64,000 bases of DNA from Monarcha castaneiventris obscurior. Lineage: Eukaryota; Chordata; Aves; Passeriformes; Monarchidae. Below the pieces are notes generated by a model that saw only the letters and a program-made list of their open reading frames with translations, made no database searches and was not told the DNA's origin. Below are positions 1 through 12,831 of the stretch, piece by piece. Position 1 is the stretch's first letter; every line of letters begins with the position of its first letter. The stretch is taken from assembly GCA_026261815.1 (NCBI GenBank), contig JAMPIT010000511.1, positions 682,001 to 746,000 of the forward strand, in the 5' to 3' direction. A program made the position numbers and the translations under genes.

Positions 1-3000
1 AAGTGACGCCAACCACCCCACACCTGTGGGTATTGGAGGGCCAAAGCAGTCAACTCAGTCATTCTTGAGTCAAAGAGTAGGAACTGAAGACTTTGCCTCA
101 GAAGTGTCGGTTCTGGATGTCCCCAACAGGCCTTTCTGCAATAAAAGGTACATCAGGAAGAAAATGAAGGACCATGCAGAGCCTGGAGAGCATATGGAGA
201 GCCTGGTTCAGTTGCAGCCTCAGTTTCCCCCTCTTGGGTGCTAAAAATTGTCCAGAAGCAAAGATTCAGACAAACTACTTCCCAATAAGCATCCGTACCC
301 CATCTCAGACCTCCAACTCATCTTCTTTTCCTTTTCTCTAATATGGCCAGGCCCAAGGCTCTTCAAGAAGCAGCCTCAGCTTCACCCACCCTTCTAGAAC
401 AGCCCAGATCTTTTTCCAGGCTGTTGCACTTGATGAAGGGTGCAATCAAGGATATTTTTTGAAGGAAGGAGAGGAGGTAGCTGGGAGCTGTTTGAGTCAG
501 AAACCAGGTACTTGGGATATAATATGTGCTGATGGCAGCACCTCACCTTCCCACCTCCAGAGCTTTGTGGTCCCCAGGGCCATGGAGAGCCTTGCTGGCA
601 GCAGCAGCAGCACACAGGGTCCCCCCTGCATGGATCAGAAAGGAAGGAGCTCAGGCAACAAGGAGCTGAAGTGGCTAAAATGAAGCTAAAGGAAAATGAG
701 GGACATTTAAAGATGTTCAACCAGCACGGGAAAAGGCTCAAGTGCACCTTGAAGAATATAGAAAACCAGCAGATTTTTTTCCCAAGATTGAAAAGATTTG
801 TTTTCTGAAACACTGCCCAAAGCAACAACCTCCCCTTCAAGTGAGGGACTCTGTGCAGAGAATTGTGCCAGGGGAGCTCTGTGTCACAACACAGGGCAGG
901 TGTCTTAGTGTGTGGCTCTGCCCAGGCACACACCAGGTGAGGGCAGCTCCAGGTTTCAGAGGGGCTTGAGGAATCTGCAGCTGTGTCTCCACTGCCACGA
1001 GCTCACTGCAAACCCAGCTGGCTCCAAATACCACAGGGGAGTAGGAGCCACGTGCTGAGAGGCTCCAGCAATGATTCAGAGCAGCGAGGGATGAGGAACC
1101 CTTTCCATCACCTAACAAATGTGGCTGGACCCGAAAGCAAAGCAACAGCCCCAGCCCAGTCAAGGTGGCAATAAACTCAGAGTCTGCATTCCCCTGAGCA
1201 TCACCTGCACCTCAGTCCTGCTATGTCCAGGTGAAGCACCTGCACTGCCAGCTCTGCAGCACAGCAGGAACTTGGGCAGTGAGACCTTTAGAGGCAGAGG
1301 AGATACAAACATGCTGTGGATAAGTTTTAAACCTCCAAGTCATGCTTGAGTCAGCTCTGGGCTGGGTTTTAGCCCACTGGCTGGGGTTGCTCTCAACGGG
1401 GTGTGTGAGAACATCCTCTTGGATGGACGAGCTGAAGTTGGGGATGCTCTGATGGTCACAAGAGCTTTGCTGCTTTTACCAGAGCTGCAAAATTGTCCTT
1501 CTCTCTGCTTGGGGTGGAAAAATGCTCCCATCTCCAACTGTCCTTCTCAGTCCAAGTCCAAGAAGCAAAAACCTCTCTGGTTTTGCAGAAGAAGCATCTC
1601 TCTGCTGCCCTGCACACCCTGTGAGCCCACATGGAGCTACCTCAGCCTCTACTTTTTAACCTGACTCAGAGGAGCGGCAAAACATAAACCTTCCCCACTC
1701 CCAATGCAGCAGCATGAGCGCTGCTGCTTTCTGGTGCACCCCTGGCTCCCTCACAGCCCTTTCAGCACTCACAGCCTGCTTTTCACAGCTTCTCCTACTT
1801 ACTTCATTCTCCAGGACAAGGAGGAGAGTTCTGGCCTTTGAAGATTGTTTCAGCTGAAGGGAAAACAGCACTTCATTTTAAAATCCTGATATCATTAATT
1901 CCATCAGTTTCAAAAAAATAAGGTTTTTTTAACCCTATGTTTGGATTTTTGTTTCTCTTTTCTCTTCTAAGTGTTTTCTCCCCCTTTTGCCATCCTGTGT
2001 CTTGCTACCAAAACACTGTACCCTGGAAAGGATGAAAGTAAGACCCCAAAACTGCCTTTTCTTCATGCCAATTTTGTCAAATTGGAAATGTAAAAGATAA
2101 ACTTCTCCAGGGTTTTTTCCCCCTCATTTAACCGAAGGCACTGTGGCAGGGGAACATTTCTCTGAGCAGCTGTGCTTCCAGGCTGCTCAGTGTGTCTCCT
2201 ACCTGTGGAAGCAGATGGAGGCCCATGGCACCTGTGAGGCGTTCATCTCCTATCTGTTGTTCTCTCTCTTTTTCATGAGCATCATGTGTTTATTCCTTCT
2301 TTGAGACTCACAAGTCCCACTGGAGCTGCCCCATGTTTTGCCTTACTTTGGCTCTTCCATTTTTCCCACATCCCATCCATATCCTGATATGAACTCACAC
2401 ATCAGCAGATCGTTCTGTCTAGGATTTTTTCTATGGGCTTGTTGCTACTCCCTTGCTAAAATTCCCTTTAGGTTTTCAGCTCCACACTGCTCACAGTGTT
2501 TCTTTTCCCGTGCTTAAGCTGCCACAGCTGCTCCCAGACACAGTCACTTGGAAAGTGTCTGATCTCTGAGCACCTCCTGAAGCTCATCTCATTCTGCCCT
2601 TCCCGCACAGACACATCACATTCTTCTGGATTATCAGTGGGAAATCACTGCTGGACACACTCCACGATGCCACGAGCAGCCACAAGCTCAGCTCAGCACT
2701 GTTTTGCCCCTAAAATAAAGAGCTGCTCCCTAAGGAGGAGACAGAGCTCTTTAAAAAAGAGCAATTTTTTGATTTTCAGCCACTGCATGAACACTACTCC
2801 CTCACAAGATTCGGGTCAAAAAGGGACCTGCCCTTCCCTGACCTGCTGAGGACCAGGGGAGTTTTTGCTTCCTTCACATCAGGAGCACCCCTCACCTCCT
2901 GCTCATCTGGCTTATTTCCCTAAATTTTGGAAAGCAGGAGCAGGAACTCAAGGCACTGGCAGTGCCCATTCTCCTGCCTCCCACAGGCCACCACAGGCTC

Positions 3001-3664
3001 CAAGGCTCCATGTCCAGCTACCTGCAGATCTCGTGTCTCTGGCACAGTTGGTGACACTGTAATAAACACTGAAACTAATAGCAGGTATTTGTGAGCCATG
3101 TTTTGTTCTCTGCAAAATGTTAATAGAGAAAAATCTGCAGCACCATGCCAGGAAATCTTTTTATATCTTATTTCCAGACTACCCTAATATCAATTTATAT
3201 CTGCAATTCAATTAATGTTCTGGGAGAGGCAAATTAGCATCCCTGGGTCCCTCCTGTCTCAGCAAAGCAAGTTCCCATGGAGAGAGAAAGCCTGGCATGG
3301 CCCCTCTCAGGGGCTCTGAGTGGATCAGTGCAAGATCCCAAACACACAGAGATCCCCTAAATAACCTGGGGGTAGCTTCAGACATGCCCCAAAACACCTT
3401 TTGTATCATAGAACAGCACTTAACCCCTCTGAAACTGGTAGTGGGGTGAATGACACTTCACCTGAAAATCTGCCTGCTATTAAGTGCATCGTGTTTGAAC
3501 TCTATAGATTTTAAAATATGATTCAGATCAGATGATGTCACTCAGCTGTGCATGCATCCGCTGGATTTTATGCTCAAAGAAGCAGCAGGATGCTGCAATT
3601 TTAATTTAAGCGGAACAAGGGAGCTGGTCTTAAAAGATAATCAGGGCCCATTCTGAGCCTTCTG
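1..3664. other. Intergenic stretch, no gene recognised
   Basis: No coding exon, RNA gene or repeat family could be recognised here. The open frames are short, overlap on both strands and contain no domain I know. If gene order follows human chromosome 1p34 (FOXO6 next to the SCMH1 5' end), this would be FOXO6-SCMH1 intergenic DNA, but no FOXO6 sequence is visible, so that is inference only. Confidence 0.5.
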
Positions 3665-3850
3665 AGGACACTGCCTCAAGTTGTGCTAGGGGAGGTTTAA
3701 ATTGGATTATAGGTGAAAGGGTGAAAGCGTGGCTAGGCATTAGAACAAGCTGCCCAGGGCAATGGTGGAGTCACCATCTCTGGAAGTGATCAAAAAACAT
3801 GTGGATGTGGCACCTGGAGACATGTTAGAGTGATGGCCCTGGCAGTGCCA
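3665..3850 (+). repeat. CR1 LINE 3' fragment, degenerate
   Basis: The block follows CR1 3'-UTR order: a segment like GTGCTAGGGGAGGTTTA, then 'gctgcccagggca', 'gtggagtcaccatctctgga', and a match to the part before the 3' end. The terminal ATTCTATG-type tail is missing. It belongs to the 'gtggagtcacc' group of CR1 variants, unlike most copies here. Assigned by eye from the known CR1 consensus. Confidence 0.7.
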
Positions 3851-6641
3851 CAGGCCGAAGTGTAGGGGATAGGAAAATCCCACCTCCCTTCAAAATCCCT
3901 GCACAGCACAACCCACTGCAGGCAGGGTGGGACCCTCTGCTCCATGGTTTGGGCAGAGGCAAAGCCCTGGAAATTAAAAAAACTCCTCATGCAAGTCTCC
4001 TCAGCATGCTGGCAGCGTCCCGAGGAGAGCGAAGACGTTAAGTAGGAAAAGTACTTTTGAAAGCAAACAGCTCCATTTCCATACTGAACAGCCCGATCTC
4101 CGAGTTCATGTCCTGAAATAGCCCCGGAGCCATTTCCCAGCAGGATTGCACAGGAACCTCCCCCTTTCTCCAGCACAGTCTCTGTGCACTTATCTGTATT
4201 GATGGGCAATAAATAACCCAGCGACACATCTGCAGGGAAACACAGGATGCCCTGGAAAATGCTCCGAGCCCAGGAGCTGCCCATGGCCCCCAGTGCCCAC
4301 GTGTGTGGGAGCCATGTCCCAGAGAGCCCGGCCACCCGTAAATAATCCTAATGAACAACTCACAAATTAATCCACCAAAATTATTTTCCAACCAGTTTTG
4401 AGCTGAGCATGCAGTCAAGGATCTGCTGCAAAGTGGTGATGAGGAAAAGGCAAATGCAAAGTGGAAATGGTTGCCAGCTGTTGCTCCAGGGAGTGGGCAA
4501 GTTGGGTGCTCCCTGCTGCACCATGGTGGTGCTGATGGAGCAAGGATCCTGCAGTGAAATTCGAGCACTTCCCTGCAGAGGAGCAGTGGAATTCAAGCCC
4601 TTCCAGCCCCACAGGAATGACCAAGGGCTGGTCCTGCTTTCCCACCATCACCAGGTATAGGATCTCCCTGCCACAGAGCAAAGGAAAATGGTTGCGGTCT
4701 CTTGACCTGGGAGAGGCTCATCACATGTAAATAGGAAATAATTCCATTTAATTTGGAAGACATGAATGGGCTGTGTGGCTATTTCTGAAAAAAAACCACA
4801 CAGAAGGACTGCAAAAATTAAAGCCAAAAGTAACTGTTAGAGATCCCTTACTGCAACTTTTATGTGTCTCAAGTCTCACCCAAACACTCTCTGCTGAGCC
4901 CAAAGACTGTAGTGAAGCTGAATATTTCAATCTCATAAAACTCAGCTGTCAGAAGAAAGGACCAGCAAGGTCACTGGAAGGGGTGGGATCCACCATGATC
5001 CCCCCACAGATGAACATGGCAAACCACATGCTTCAAGTGAGATGGAAGCCCTTCAGGTCTCTGTCAGCCTGAGGTGCAGGTTCCTCCCAGGGTTCATGCT
5101 CCATTAAAAGACATAATAGACAATTCAGGGCCAGTGGAAACTCTCTGTCACAGGTGAAAGCATGGTCCACCATACTCCACCTCCAGGTGCAACAGACCTG
5201 CAATAATTTGGAGAAAGGAAAACCCAGAAAGGTGGGACAAGTGTTTCTGCAGATACAAACAGAAGCTCGGTATGTGCTATTTAAATGCAATCCCTGCTCT
5301 GGGGCAGGAACTCTTCTCTTCAGCCAGGATCAGTGTGAAGGGGTAGAGCCCCAGAGTGAGATGCTCAGCTTCCCTGGCCCCAGTTAGACCACCCCTGGCA
5401 CTGACATCTCTCCCCTCTCTGCATCATCCCCATTTTCATTCCCAGCCCCTCCATCCCATTGCCCCTTCCAGCTGCTTCCACGCGAGTGGGGCACACGCCA
5501 TGGCAAAGATCCTTCAGCTTCCTGTGCCAAGCATGAAGAACTCCTTGACCTCGTGTCAAGGAGGTTTTCTAGCCCCCAGAAGACTCTTGTAGCTTTTCTT
5601 CCAGCCGTCTTTGTACCTCTACAGGCCCTGTCAGAGGCTGACAGCAGAGCTGCCGTGTTGTTCCTGGAATAGCTTTTCCAATGCCATGTGAAGGATCTAG
5701 GTCACTCCTGACTCCTTGCTATTCCCCTTTTTATAAACCCAGTGTCAGGCAGATTCACAGAACGACTCTGAAGCTGCTCTGAATGATGCTTTGTGAGCCA
5801 GAGTCTCTCATCCCGGGGTATGCATTTTCCAGGCTCTCTGGGGTGGATTGGTGGATGGCTTTTCAAATACAGTGGCTGGACTGGGGCTATTTAACAGTCC
5901 TGAGGGTTTGGCAGCTGTAACCTGCCCTGCTCGGGATTTTTGTCACCTGCAAACCTTACTGTAGATTTTATTATTGTCATCATCTTTACTAAAATTACTT
6001 CACAGCTCTGTCTTCCTAATTTCCAGTCCCAGTAGGAGCAGCACTTCTCCTTCATCTCAGCGTGTTGGCATTGGTCAGAGGCTCTGTCACAAAGGCAGGC
6101 ACAGCTGACATTTAACATGACCAGTTTACAGCATTGATGATTTCCTTGCTGGTGCTGGTTCCTCAGGGATTTGTATCCAGCCTCCCCAATCCACAGTGCT
6201 GCCAAGGTGCTACTTAGAACTGCTTGGACACGGCCTGGACCAGCGTGGATGTTTTCACCAGCCCAAATCTCTCACAGCAAAGCCCACGAGTCTCTCCAGC
6301 CAGAGCTACTTTCCATACCAAAAGCCATTAATTGTGCCAGTGTGTAGCTGCAGGAACTCAATTATCCCTCCTACCATCTGATCTGGGTTCATGGCTTCCT
6401 TTCTCAAACCATCATGACAGTTGTGTAGATCCCCAGTCCCTTGGGATTTTCCAAGTTTTCAAGGCATGCTAAATCTCATGGTTCCCAACTCAAGCAGCTT
6501 CCCAGCTGATGCCTTTGTGTATCCCAGGTTTAGACTTTCCAGAGTGTCAACCTGAAAAGATTGAATGTCACTGGGCTTGCACCCTCCTTAGTTCAGCATG
6601 ACAGATTTTCCAAGGAAAACCAGCTGAACTGGAGCAGTATT
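3851..6641. other. Intergenic stretch, nothing recognised
   Basis: Mixed-composition DNA without an exon, RNA gene or repeat I can support. Overlapping minus-strand frames around 3790-4680 run into the preceding CR1 copy and show no family resemblance. Confidence 0.45.
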
Positions 6642-6930
6642 TCATAGAATCACAACACCACAGATTGGTTTGGGTTAGAAGAGACCTTAAACACCATCTC
6701 ATTCCATCCCCTGCCATGGGCAGGGACACCTCCCACTGTCCCAGGCTGCTCCGAGCCCCATCCAGCCTGGCCTTGGACACTTTCAGGGATCCAGGGGCAG
6801 CCACAGCTGCTCTGGGCACCCTGTGCCAGAGCCTTACAGCCCTCCCAGGGAACAATTCCTTCCCAGTATCCCATCTAACCCTGTCCTCTGGCAGTGGGAA
6901 GCCATTCCCTGTGTCCTGTCACAAAGAAAG
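6642..6930 (-). repeat. CR1 LINE 3' end
   Basis: Read on the + strand it starts with the reversed CR1 terminus (catagaatcac...). It continues through 'ccctgccatgggcagggaca', 'ggccttggacac', 'ccaggggcagccacagctgc' and 'ttcccagtatcccatctaac', so the element is inserted in the minus orientation. About 290 bp of the 3' end is present and the 5' end is truncated as usual for CR1. Several open frames over it are translated repeat. Confidence 0.9.
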
Positions 6931-9900
6931 TCTTCCCAAGAAGACACATACAACCTTCAGTCACATATGGACTCTACATTCTGGTTTGTTGATTATGTAT
7001 TCGTTCAATTAGCTAAAATAATTAATATTACTTTGCATTCTAAAGGGATATTCTGTTCCAAAAGGAATAGAAAGGTGCCACACTTGCTGGAGGGTGAGCC
7101 CAGCCAGCAGTTAATGAAGGAGCTGTGAGCTATTGGCTGTATCTTTTAGGAGCAAAATTTAGTCAGAAAATTGAATGGAGATGGAAACTTCCTGGTGAAA
7201 CTTTTTTTCAGGTACTAAAAATGGTCACATCATTGTAAGGAGAGCAACAGCTGCAATCCATCCTATTTCACTGGAAAAGGAGGGGGGAAACAGTAAATTG
7301 ATAATCCCAAATTGATATGTATGTGTCAAAGAGCAGTAAGGGCAAACAAATAGCAAGACATATAAATAATAACATTTTATATTGATCAGTGAGTCCAAGA
7401 TGACCCTGAATCTGAGCAATGCCAGCAATTCAATGGGAGGTTTGAGAAAAGATGACTCAAATTCAATCAATACCTTCAGCTCTTTCCTCTGTCCAATAGT
7501 TTATTATGATTCTGAAAAATCTCTTGCTTGAAATTTTTTACAGTAATTTGAGAAGCTGAGCAGGTGTTGTGTTGGGGAAAACAGCAAAAAGGAAAGAAGG
7601 GAGAAAGCTCAAGAGGAGGACTGAACATGAGAACTTCTCGATTAAATTAAATTAAATTAAATTAAATACCTCAAACAGTTGGTTTCAAAGTTTGGGTGGG
7701 AGTGGAAAGGTCAAAAACTGATGAAAATTTTCTCCCAGCTCAGGCCTGCTGGGTGTCAGGGGACAGGACTTAGGGATGTGATTTACACTCTCCCACATGC
7801 CTTGGGAAGGTTCCCTCCACTCTCTTGGCACGAACAAGGCACGGACACCGGACACCGAGCAGTGCGTGCCCAGCTCTCCCACGTTCCCCCTGCTCCATCC
7901 CCTGTGCCCCCACCCCTTCCCTGCACCCCAGTGCTGCTGGCTGGGAGCCCACCAGCAGCCACCGCGCTAATGACCCATCACAGCAGCTTGGCATGTGCCG
8001 GGGAACGGCGTCTCTTTCTGATATGTGGATCAAAGAGGACTCTGCAGCCGTGAATCCCTACGGGAGGATGAGAGGTCGGCTCGGATTAAGATGTGCAGTA
8101 ATTTGTGAAGGGTACGAACAGAAGAAATGAGCTATTAGGGGAAGGATTCGTGGCTGGCAGGATCAAAGAGCACCAGTAGGAAATGTTTAGAAGGCGCTGG
8201 GAACAAAGGGAATTCAAACCCATATGAGTCTATTAATAGACACAGGAAATTTATTAACAGCAGCAACAAATCAAGTGTTCAATAACTTCCTAAATTCTGC
8301 TTTTACAGAGAAACCAGATCTTTTTTCATAAAGCTGATGAAGGACTTGCAAGACTGTTATTAGCCAAGAAATTTAAACAACATATCTCAAAATAAACTAA
8401 TATTCTACACCTACACCTGGATAACCCAAACACAATCATCCTTAAATTGCTGACAGAGGTATATAGCAGACTTTGGAAATACCAGACAACTGCTGAGTTA
8501 GGACTGAGCTATTGTGACAGTCTGAAATCAGATAATTATGGGTTGTATATTGATATTAAATAATAATTAGATAATAAATAATAATAATTCTGTTAGAATA
8601 ACAGAAGGATTATAAATATGTACCCAAGCTTGGTGAGGTGCTAAGCAGCAAAGGCAGGGTGGGATCAAGAAAGCAGCAACTCTGGGAAGAAGTTCAGGGT
8701 GAGCAAAGCAGACCTGAACTGCAAGGAGTGACTCTGCAACAGAGGAGGCTTAGCTTAAATTTGGGTGTATATACTGACAGGAATGGGTATATTTAACCAG
8801 GACAGGGGGTGCGAGCCCTGGACACGGCGCAGTGACACCCTGGCACTTTGGACCCAGGCTTGGCATCCACGTGGAATGTGGAAAAGAGAAATAATTGCAA
8901 AGAGCCATGAGAAACAGGAGAAACAGACATGTTATGATGAGAAAATGTGTTCTTTTGCCTCACAAGGGTATTGGGGGATCACAGGGATCTGCAGCAGGCA
9001 GCCTTTGTCAGAGGGTCACTGTGCAATTGGACAGGGAAAGACAGAGCTGCCTGTAAATGTCTGGCACATGAGGCCAGGAGATTTCCCACTACCAAGAGAG
9101 CATTCACAAAGGTGATTTTCCAGGCCATGAAGTCTTCAGAACAAAAATGGGCTCTTTGGGGCAGACAGACCCTGGTAAATTCAACAGCTGGTCTCAATAT
9201 GAGATGGCTTTGGGAAAGGAAACTTATGGCAGGCCCTGCAAAGTGATCTGCTGATTGTTGGGGCTTTAATCTCTGTAAATAACCTTTTCCTCTGCCTTTT
9301 TGAGGCATGGGGAGGAGCTTCCCACCTTCCCTCCCCAAGAAATATGCCAGGTCAAAGAACATATCTATGAGAGAAGCAGGAATACTGGGTGCACATGTTA
9401 CTTTAGATCTTCCTCTTCTACATCCATCCCTGTGCCCTCTTATTCACCTTTTTATTAAGCATCTGATTCAGGATAAAAAGGTCATGGACCAGGGAACATT
9501 AGGCTTTTTCTTTCAAGCAGAACATGCTCTGTATTTTCATCCATGCCAGACTGAGGATCAATTTGTGGCAGAAAACAAAGTTCATTAATGGGGACACTAA
9601 AAATAGTGGGAACCAGCCTAGGAGGACATTTGGTGCCAGATCGCTGTGAGGCACTAATGGGGAAGGAAGAGGGAGAGGAGAAGGGAAGACAGCAGGAGAT
9701 TTTCTTCCCAGTCACATTTCCCTATATCCCGCTCCACCCTCTCCTCCTGCAGATCCTGCTCCAGTGTGTCCAACACCCCATGCATCAGGGTACCGGTGCC
9801 TCTTTGAGAGGATTCCCTCCCAGCCATTCATCTCCAGGAGCTGGCCCAAACCAGGCTGCAAATGTGCTGAGCTTTTCTGGCAACACTTCAGAATAAATGG

Positions 9901-11240
9901 CAAACCATTTCTGCAGCTCGTTTCCATTGTAGTATTAATCAAACTGAATTCCTGTGGTGCTCATATGGATGTCATATGTAAATCCCACTGAACTTGGCTG
10001 CTGCTCATTTCAAATTAAAGCCAATGGAGAAATTTCACTCCTGTCTCCATCTTGCATCTCTGAGCTCTTGAGCATTTATTCCATTCATGAAATCCTGACT
10101 ACTGTGGACATGAGGGAATACCAGAGTTGATGACACCCATGAGAAGCATTGGTAATACTCGCAAATTATAGAGAAGGTGCTCAGGTGCAAGGTTGAAGCA
10201 AACATACTTCCATGTCCTACCTCAACCAAGTACTTCACATCTTAAAACAGAAGCCCTCACCAGCATTTTAAATTGTCCATCCCTCCGTGTGAGTTTTTCA
10301 GAACAAGAGGCTTTCTAGGCCAGTGCTGGCCCTCAGTAGTGGCCAGTGCCACCATTCAGAAGAAGACACGAAAAACCTCCAAACAGCACCTCTGGAACAG
10401 TTTCAGAGTTTTCTCTCCCACTATTAAAAATCCCATACTGTTTGTCTTTATTTATAATTTTTTTTTGTGGTGAGAGACTGGCAAATACAGGTTTATTTTG
10501 CTCTGAGAGTACTGATCCCTTTTTTCTCCCCTTGAGAAGGAGGTTAAAGAGATGTGGACTAATTGCTGGACCCCAGAAGTTAGCTGCCGGACAGGCAGAA
10601 GCTTCTTTGGCCTTGGGCTGGACTTTCAGCCTTGCACCTCCTGAACCAAGTCCAGCATCTGAACTAGGACAGCGTGAGCAACTACAGGGTGTCTCTTGCC
10701 TTCAGTCCAGCCATCAGTTTCGGTCCCTTGGGAGCACTGCAGCCTTCAGCCCATCACAGTGATGCCATTCATTTCCCAGAGGAAAAGGGAGGAACACAGG
10801 AATGGGCTGAGGAGGTTCCAGCCCTTCCTGAAAGGCTGGGTAGTGGTGGGAAGGTCCCACCCTGGAGCCCTTGCCCACCCTGTGCCTCCCCGGCTGGCAT
10901 CAGATCTGGCAGTGGGCAGTGGGCAGATGAATCATGGCTTGGCCTTCTCTCTGTCACTGACAACAAAGCCATTTACTGCAGGAAGCCACACATATTGCAG
11001 GGCTTTCCAGAACAACCCTTCCAGACTCCATCAAGCCCTGTCCACACCATGGGTGTTTCCTTCTGATCTTCTGCCTCAGTTATGACCTAAACCACTCAAG
11101 TTTCCATGTAATCCCCCAGAACAAGAAATCTTTCAGGGGGAGACTCCTACATTAGCCTTGTCACTACAAGTACTTTGGAAATTGTTCAGGTGCTTTCTCC
11201 CTGAGAAGACTTGTCACACATGTCTGTGTCACTCCAAAAA
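6931..11240. other. Intergenic stretch, AT-rich in part
   Basis: No gene recognised. It includes a short ATTAA array (7641-7667), an AT-rich section around 8200-8640, and a small CpG-containing segment near 7950-8170 with two ATCAAAG motifs (8029-8035 and 8162-8168). No repeat family was identified. Confidence 0.45.
7641..7667. repeat. ATTAA pentamer microsatellite
   Basis: Five perfect consecutive ATTAA units are followed by a partial unit. Simple repeat with no evident function. Confidence 0.9.
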
Positions 11241-11290
11241 TATGTAGGAAAATATGTAGGAAAACATATAGGAAAATATATTAGGAAAAA
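11241..11290. repeat. 12-bp tandem repeat at a CR1 edge
   Basis: There are two identical units TATGTAGGAAAA (11241-11252 and 11253-11264), then CATATAGGAAAA (11265-11276), then TATATTAGGAAAAA (11277-11290), which is already the ordinary CR1 'atattaggaaaaa' motif. The array therefore looks like local amplification of CR1 sequence at the truncated 5' edge of the element that follows. Confidence 0.8.
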
Positions 11291-11492
11291 GCTATTCCCT
11301 AGGAGAGTGCTGAGGCCCTGGCACAGGTTGCCCAGAGAAGCTGTGGCTACCCCATCCCTGGAAGTGTCCAAGGCCAGGTTGGACAGGGCTTGGAGCAACC
11401 TGGGACAGTGGAAGGTGTCCCTGCCATGGCAGGGGGTGGGACTGGATGATCTTTGCCTCTTCCAACCCAAACCATTCTGTGATTCTATGGTG
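11279..11492 (+). repeat. CR1 LINE 3' end
   Basis: Sense CR1 terminus with all usual landmarks in order: 'attaggaaaaagctattccc', 'gaggccctggcacaggttgc', 'ccagagaagctgtggct', 'ggaagtgtccaaggccaggt', 'tggaaggtgtccctgccatg', and the tail 'ccattctgtgattctatgg'. 5' truncated, 3' end intact. Confidence 0.93.
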
Positions 11493-12045
11493 TCTCCACT
11501 GTCCCAGTGAAATACCTGGGTCATGAGAAGTCACTTCTGCCCCTAGAGGTCTTTTAGATTCACTGACCACTCACTTGAGTAGCTTAAAAGATGTGAACTG
11601 AATCTCCAAAACACAAGAATTTTGTTGGGATTTTTTGCTGGGCAATCCAGCAAGCAGAGCGAGGACAGGGTCTCCTGCTCTGTATCCAGCTGCAGTGTGA
11701 CCTGGTTGCTATTGAAGATTAATAGCTTCCTTCAGCTGTGATCCCTACAGCGGAAGCAGGGTCTTCAGCACAGCAAACCCAGCAGCCAGGATACTGCACA
11801 AAGCAAATGGGAAATGGCATCCGCAGCTGGGAACCTGGAACACTGTGTCCCGACTGGTAAGGGTGGGAGATGGCCACACCAGGTGGAGGATGCAGGGCTT
11901 GGGGGGAGCAGAGGGTGGGCTCTGCTACAGACACGTGTTGGTGAGGCGGCTGTGGGGGTGTTGGTGCAAGGGCTGAAGGGATGTGGTGGGGACAACACTT
12001 GTGGGGGGCTGTGGGGACAAAGGTGGCTCTTGCAGTATCCCATGT

Positions 12046-12325
12046 CACACAGAATCACTGTTTGGGTCAGAAAAGCCCTCTAAGATCAAATCCAACAGTT
12101 ACCCTGGCACTGCCAAGGCCACCACTAACCCATATCCCTAAGTGCCACATCTACTTCTTAAATCCCTCCAGGGGTGATGACTCCAGCACTGCCCTGGGCA
12201 TCCTGTGCCAGGGCTGGACAACCCTTTCCCTGGCGAAATTTTTCTCAGTATCCAATCTAAACCTCCCCTGGCACAACCTGAGGCTGTTTCCTTGTTACCT
12301 GGGAGTTCCCAAGGTAAGAGGTGAC
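12046..12325 (-). repeat. CR1 LINE 3' end, degenerate
   Basis: On the + strand it opens with 'cacagaatcactgtttgggt' and passes through 'ccactaacccatatccctaa', 'tgccacatctac', 'atccctccaggggtgatgac', 'aatctaaacctcccctggca' and 'caacctgaggctgtttcc'. That is the antisense order of a CR1 3' UTR of the group used for 'hamper' type CR1 tails. Moderately diverged. Confidence 0.85.
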
Positions 12326-12330
12326 AGGGC

Positions 12331-12831
12331 ATGATTTTGGGGTACCATGTGTAGGCTCTGGTTGTTCAACAGGACAGAGAAGGTCCCCAGCGAGGTCCAT
12401 CTCTGGTAAGGAGACCAAGGATGGTCATGGGGTCAGCTTGCACAGGGTCCTCTCCAGATGGAACCTGGAGATGGTGTGTGAAGGTAATAAGGTATAACAG
12501 TGGCATGAGGCATCATTTTAGCTTTAGGACTCCTTTAGGGAATCACAGGGGTCTTACTCTGTCGGGGGAGGAATTTGGGGACACTGAGTCCCCAGACACG
12601 TCTGTACATCTATGGTGTCTCAGGCTGGGATGGCATGGCATGGAGAGGTCCTGTCCAGGCTGGGAGGAGAGTATCTGGGGGATGCCTGTCCCCAGCATTT
12701 GGCTGTGCTGCATGGAGTCCACCCCAATCCTGGCCAGCCCCAGTGGGGAGCCAGATAAGGATGGATACCATTCTGAGCTACCCAGGGGGGTCTCTGGTGG
12801 GAACAGGGGGTCCATCAGGTCACAGCGGGGC
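12331..12831. other. Sequence between CR1 and minisatellite, no gene
   Basis: G-rich on the + strand, without a recognised exon or repeat. A 235-codon + frame and a 210-codon minus frame run from here into the minisatellite. Their length comes from the skewed, repetitive composition and not from a recognisable protein. Confidence 0.4.

Noticed and set aside
11186..11570. Overlapping ORFs on both strands
   Set aside because: They are translations of a CR1 3' end and its 12-bp repeat. The same holds for frames at 6568-6874, 37403-37736, 38844-39194, 43852-44486 and 60996-61349.
1..12000. FOXO6 or another neighbour gene upstream of SCMH1
   Set aside because: Expected from human gene order, but no forkhead or other conserved exon is visible.
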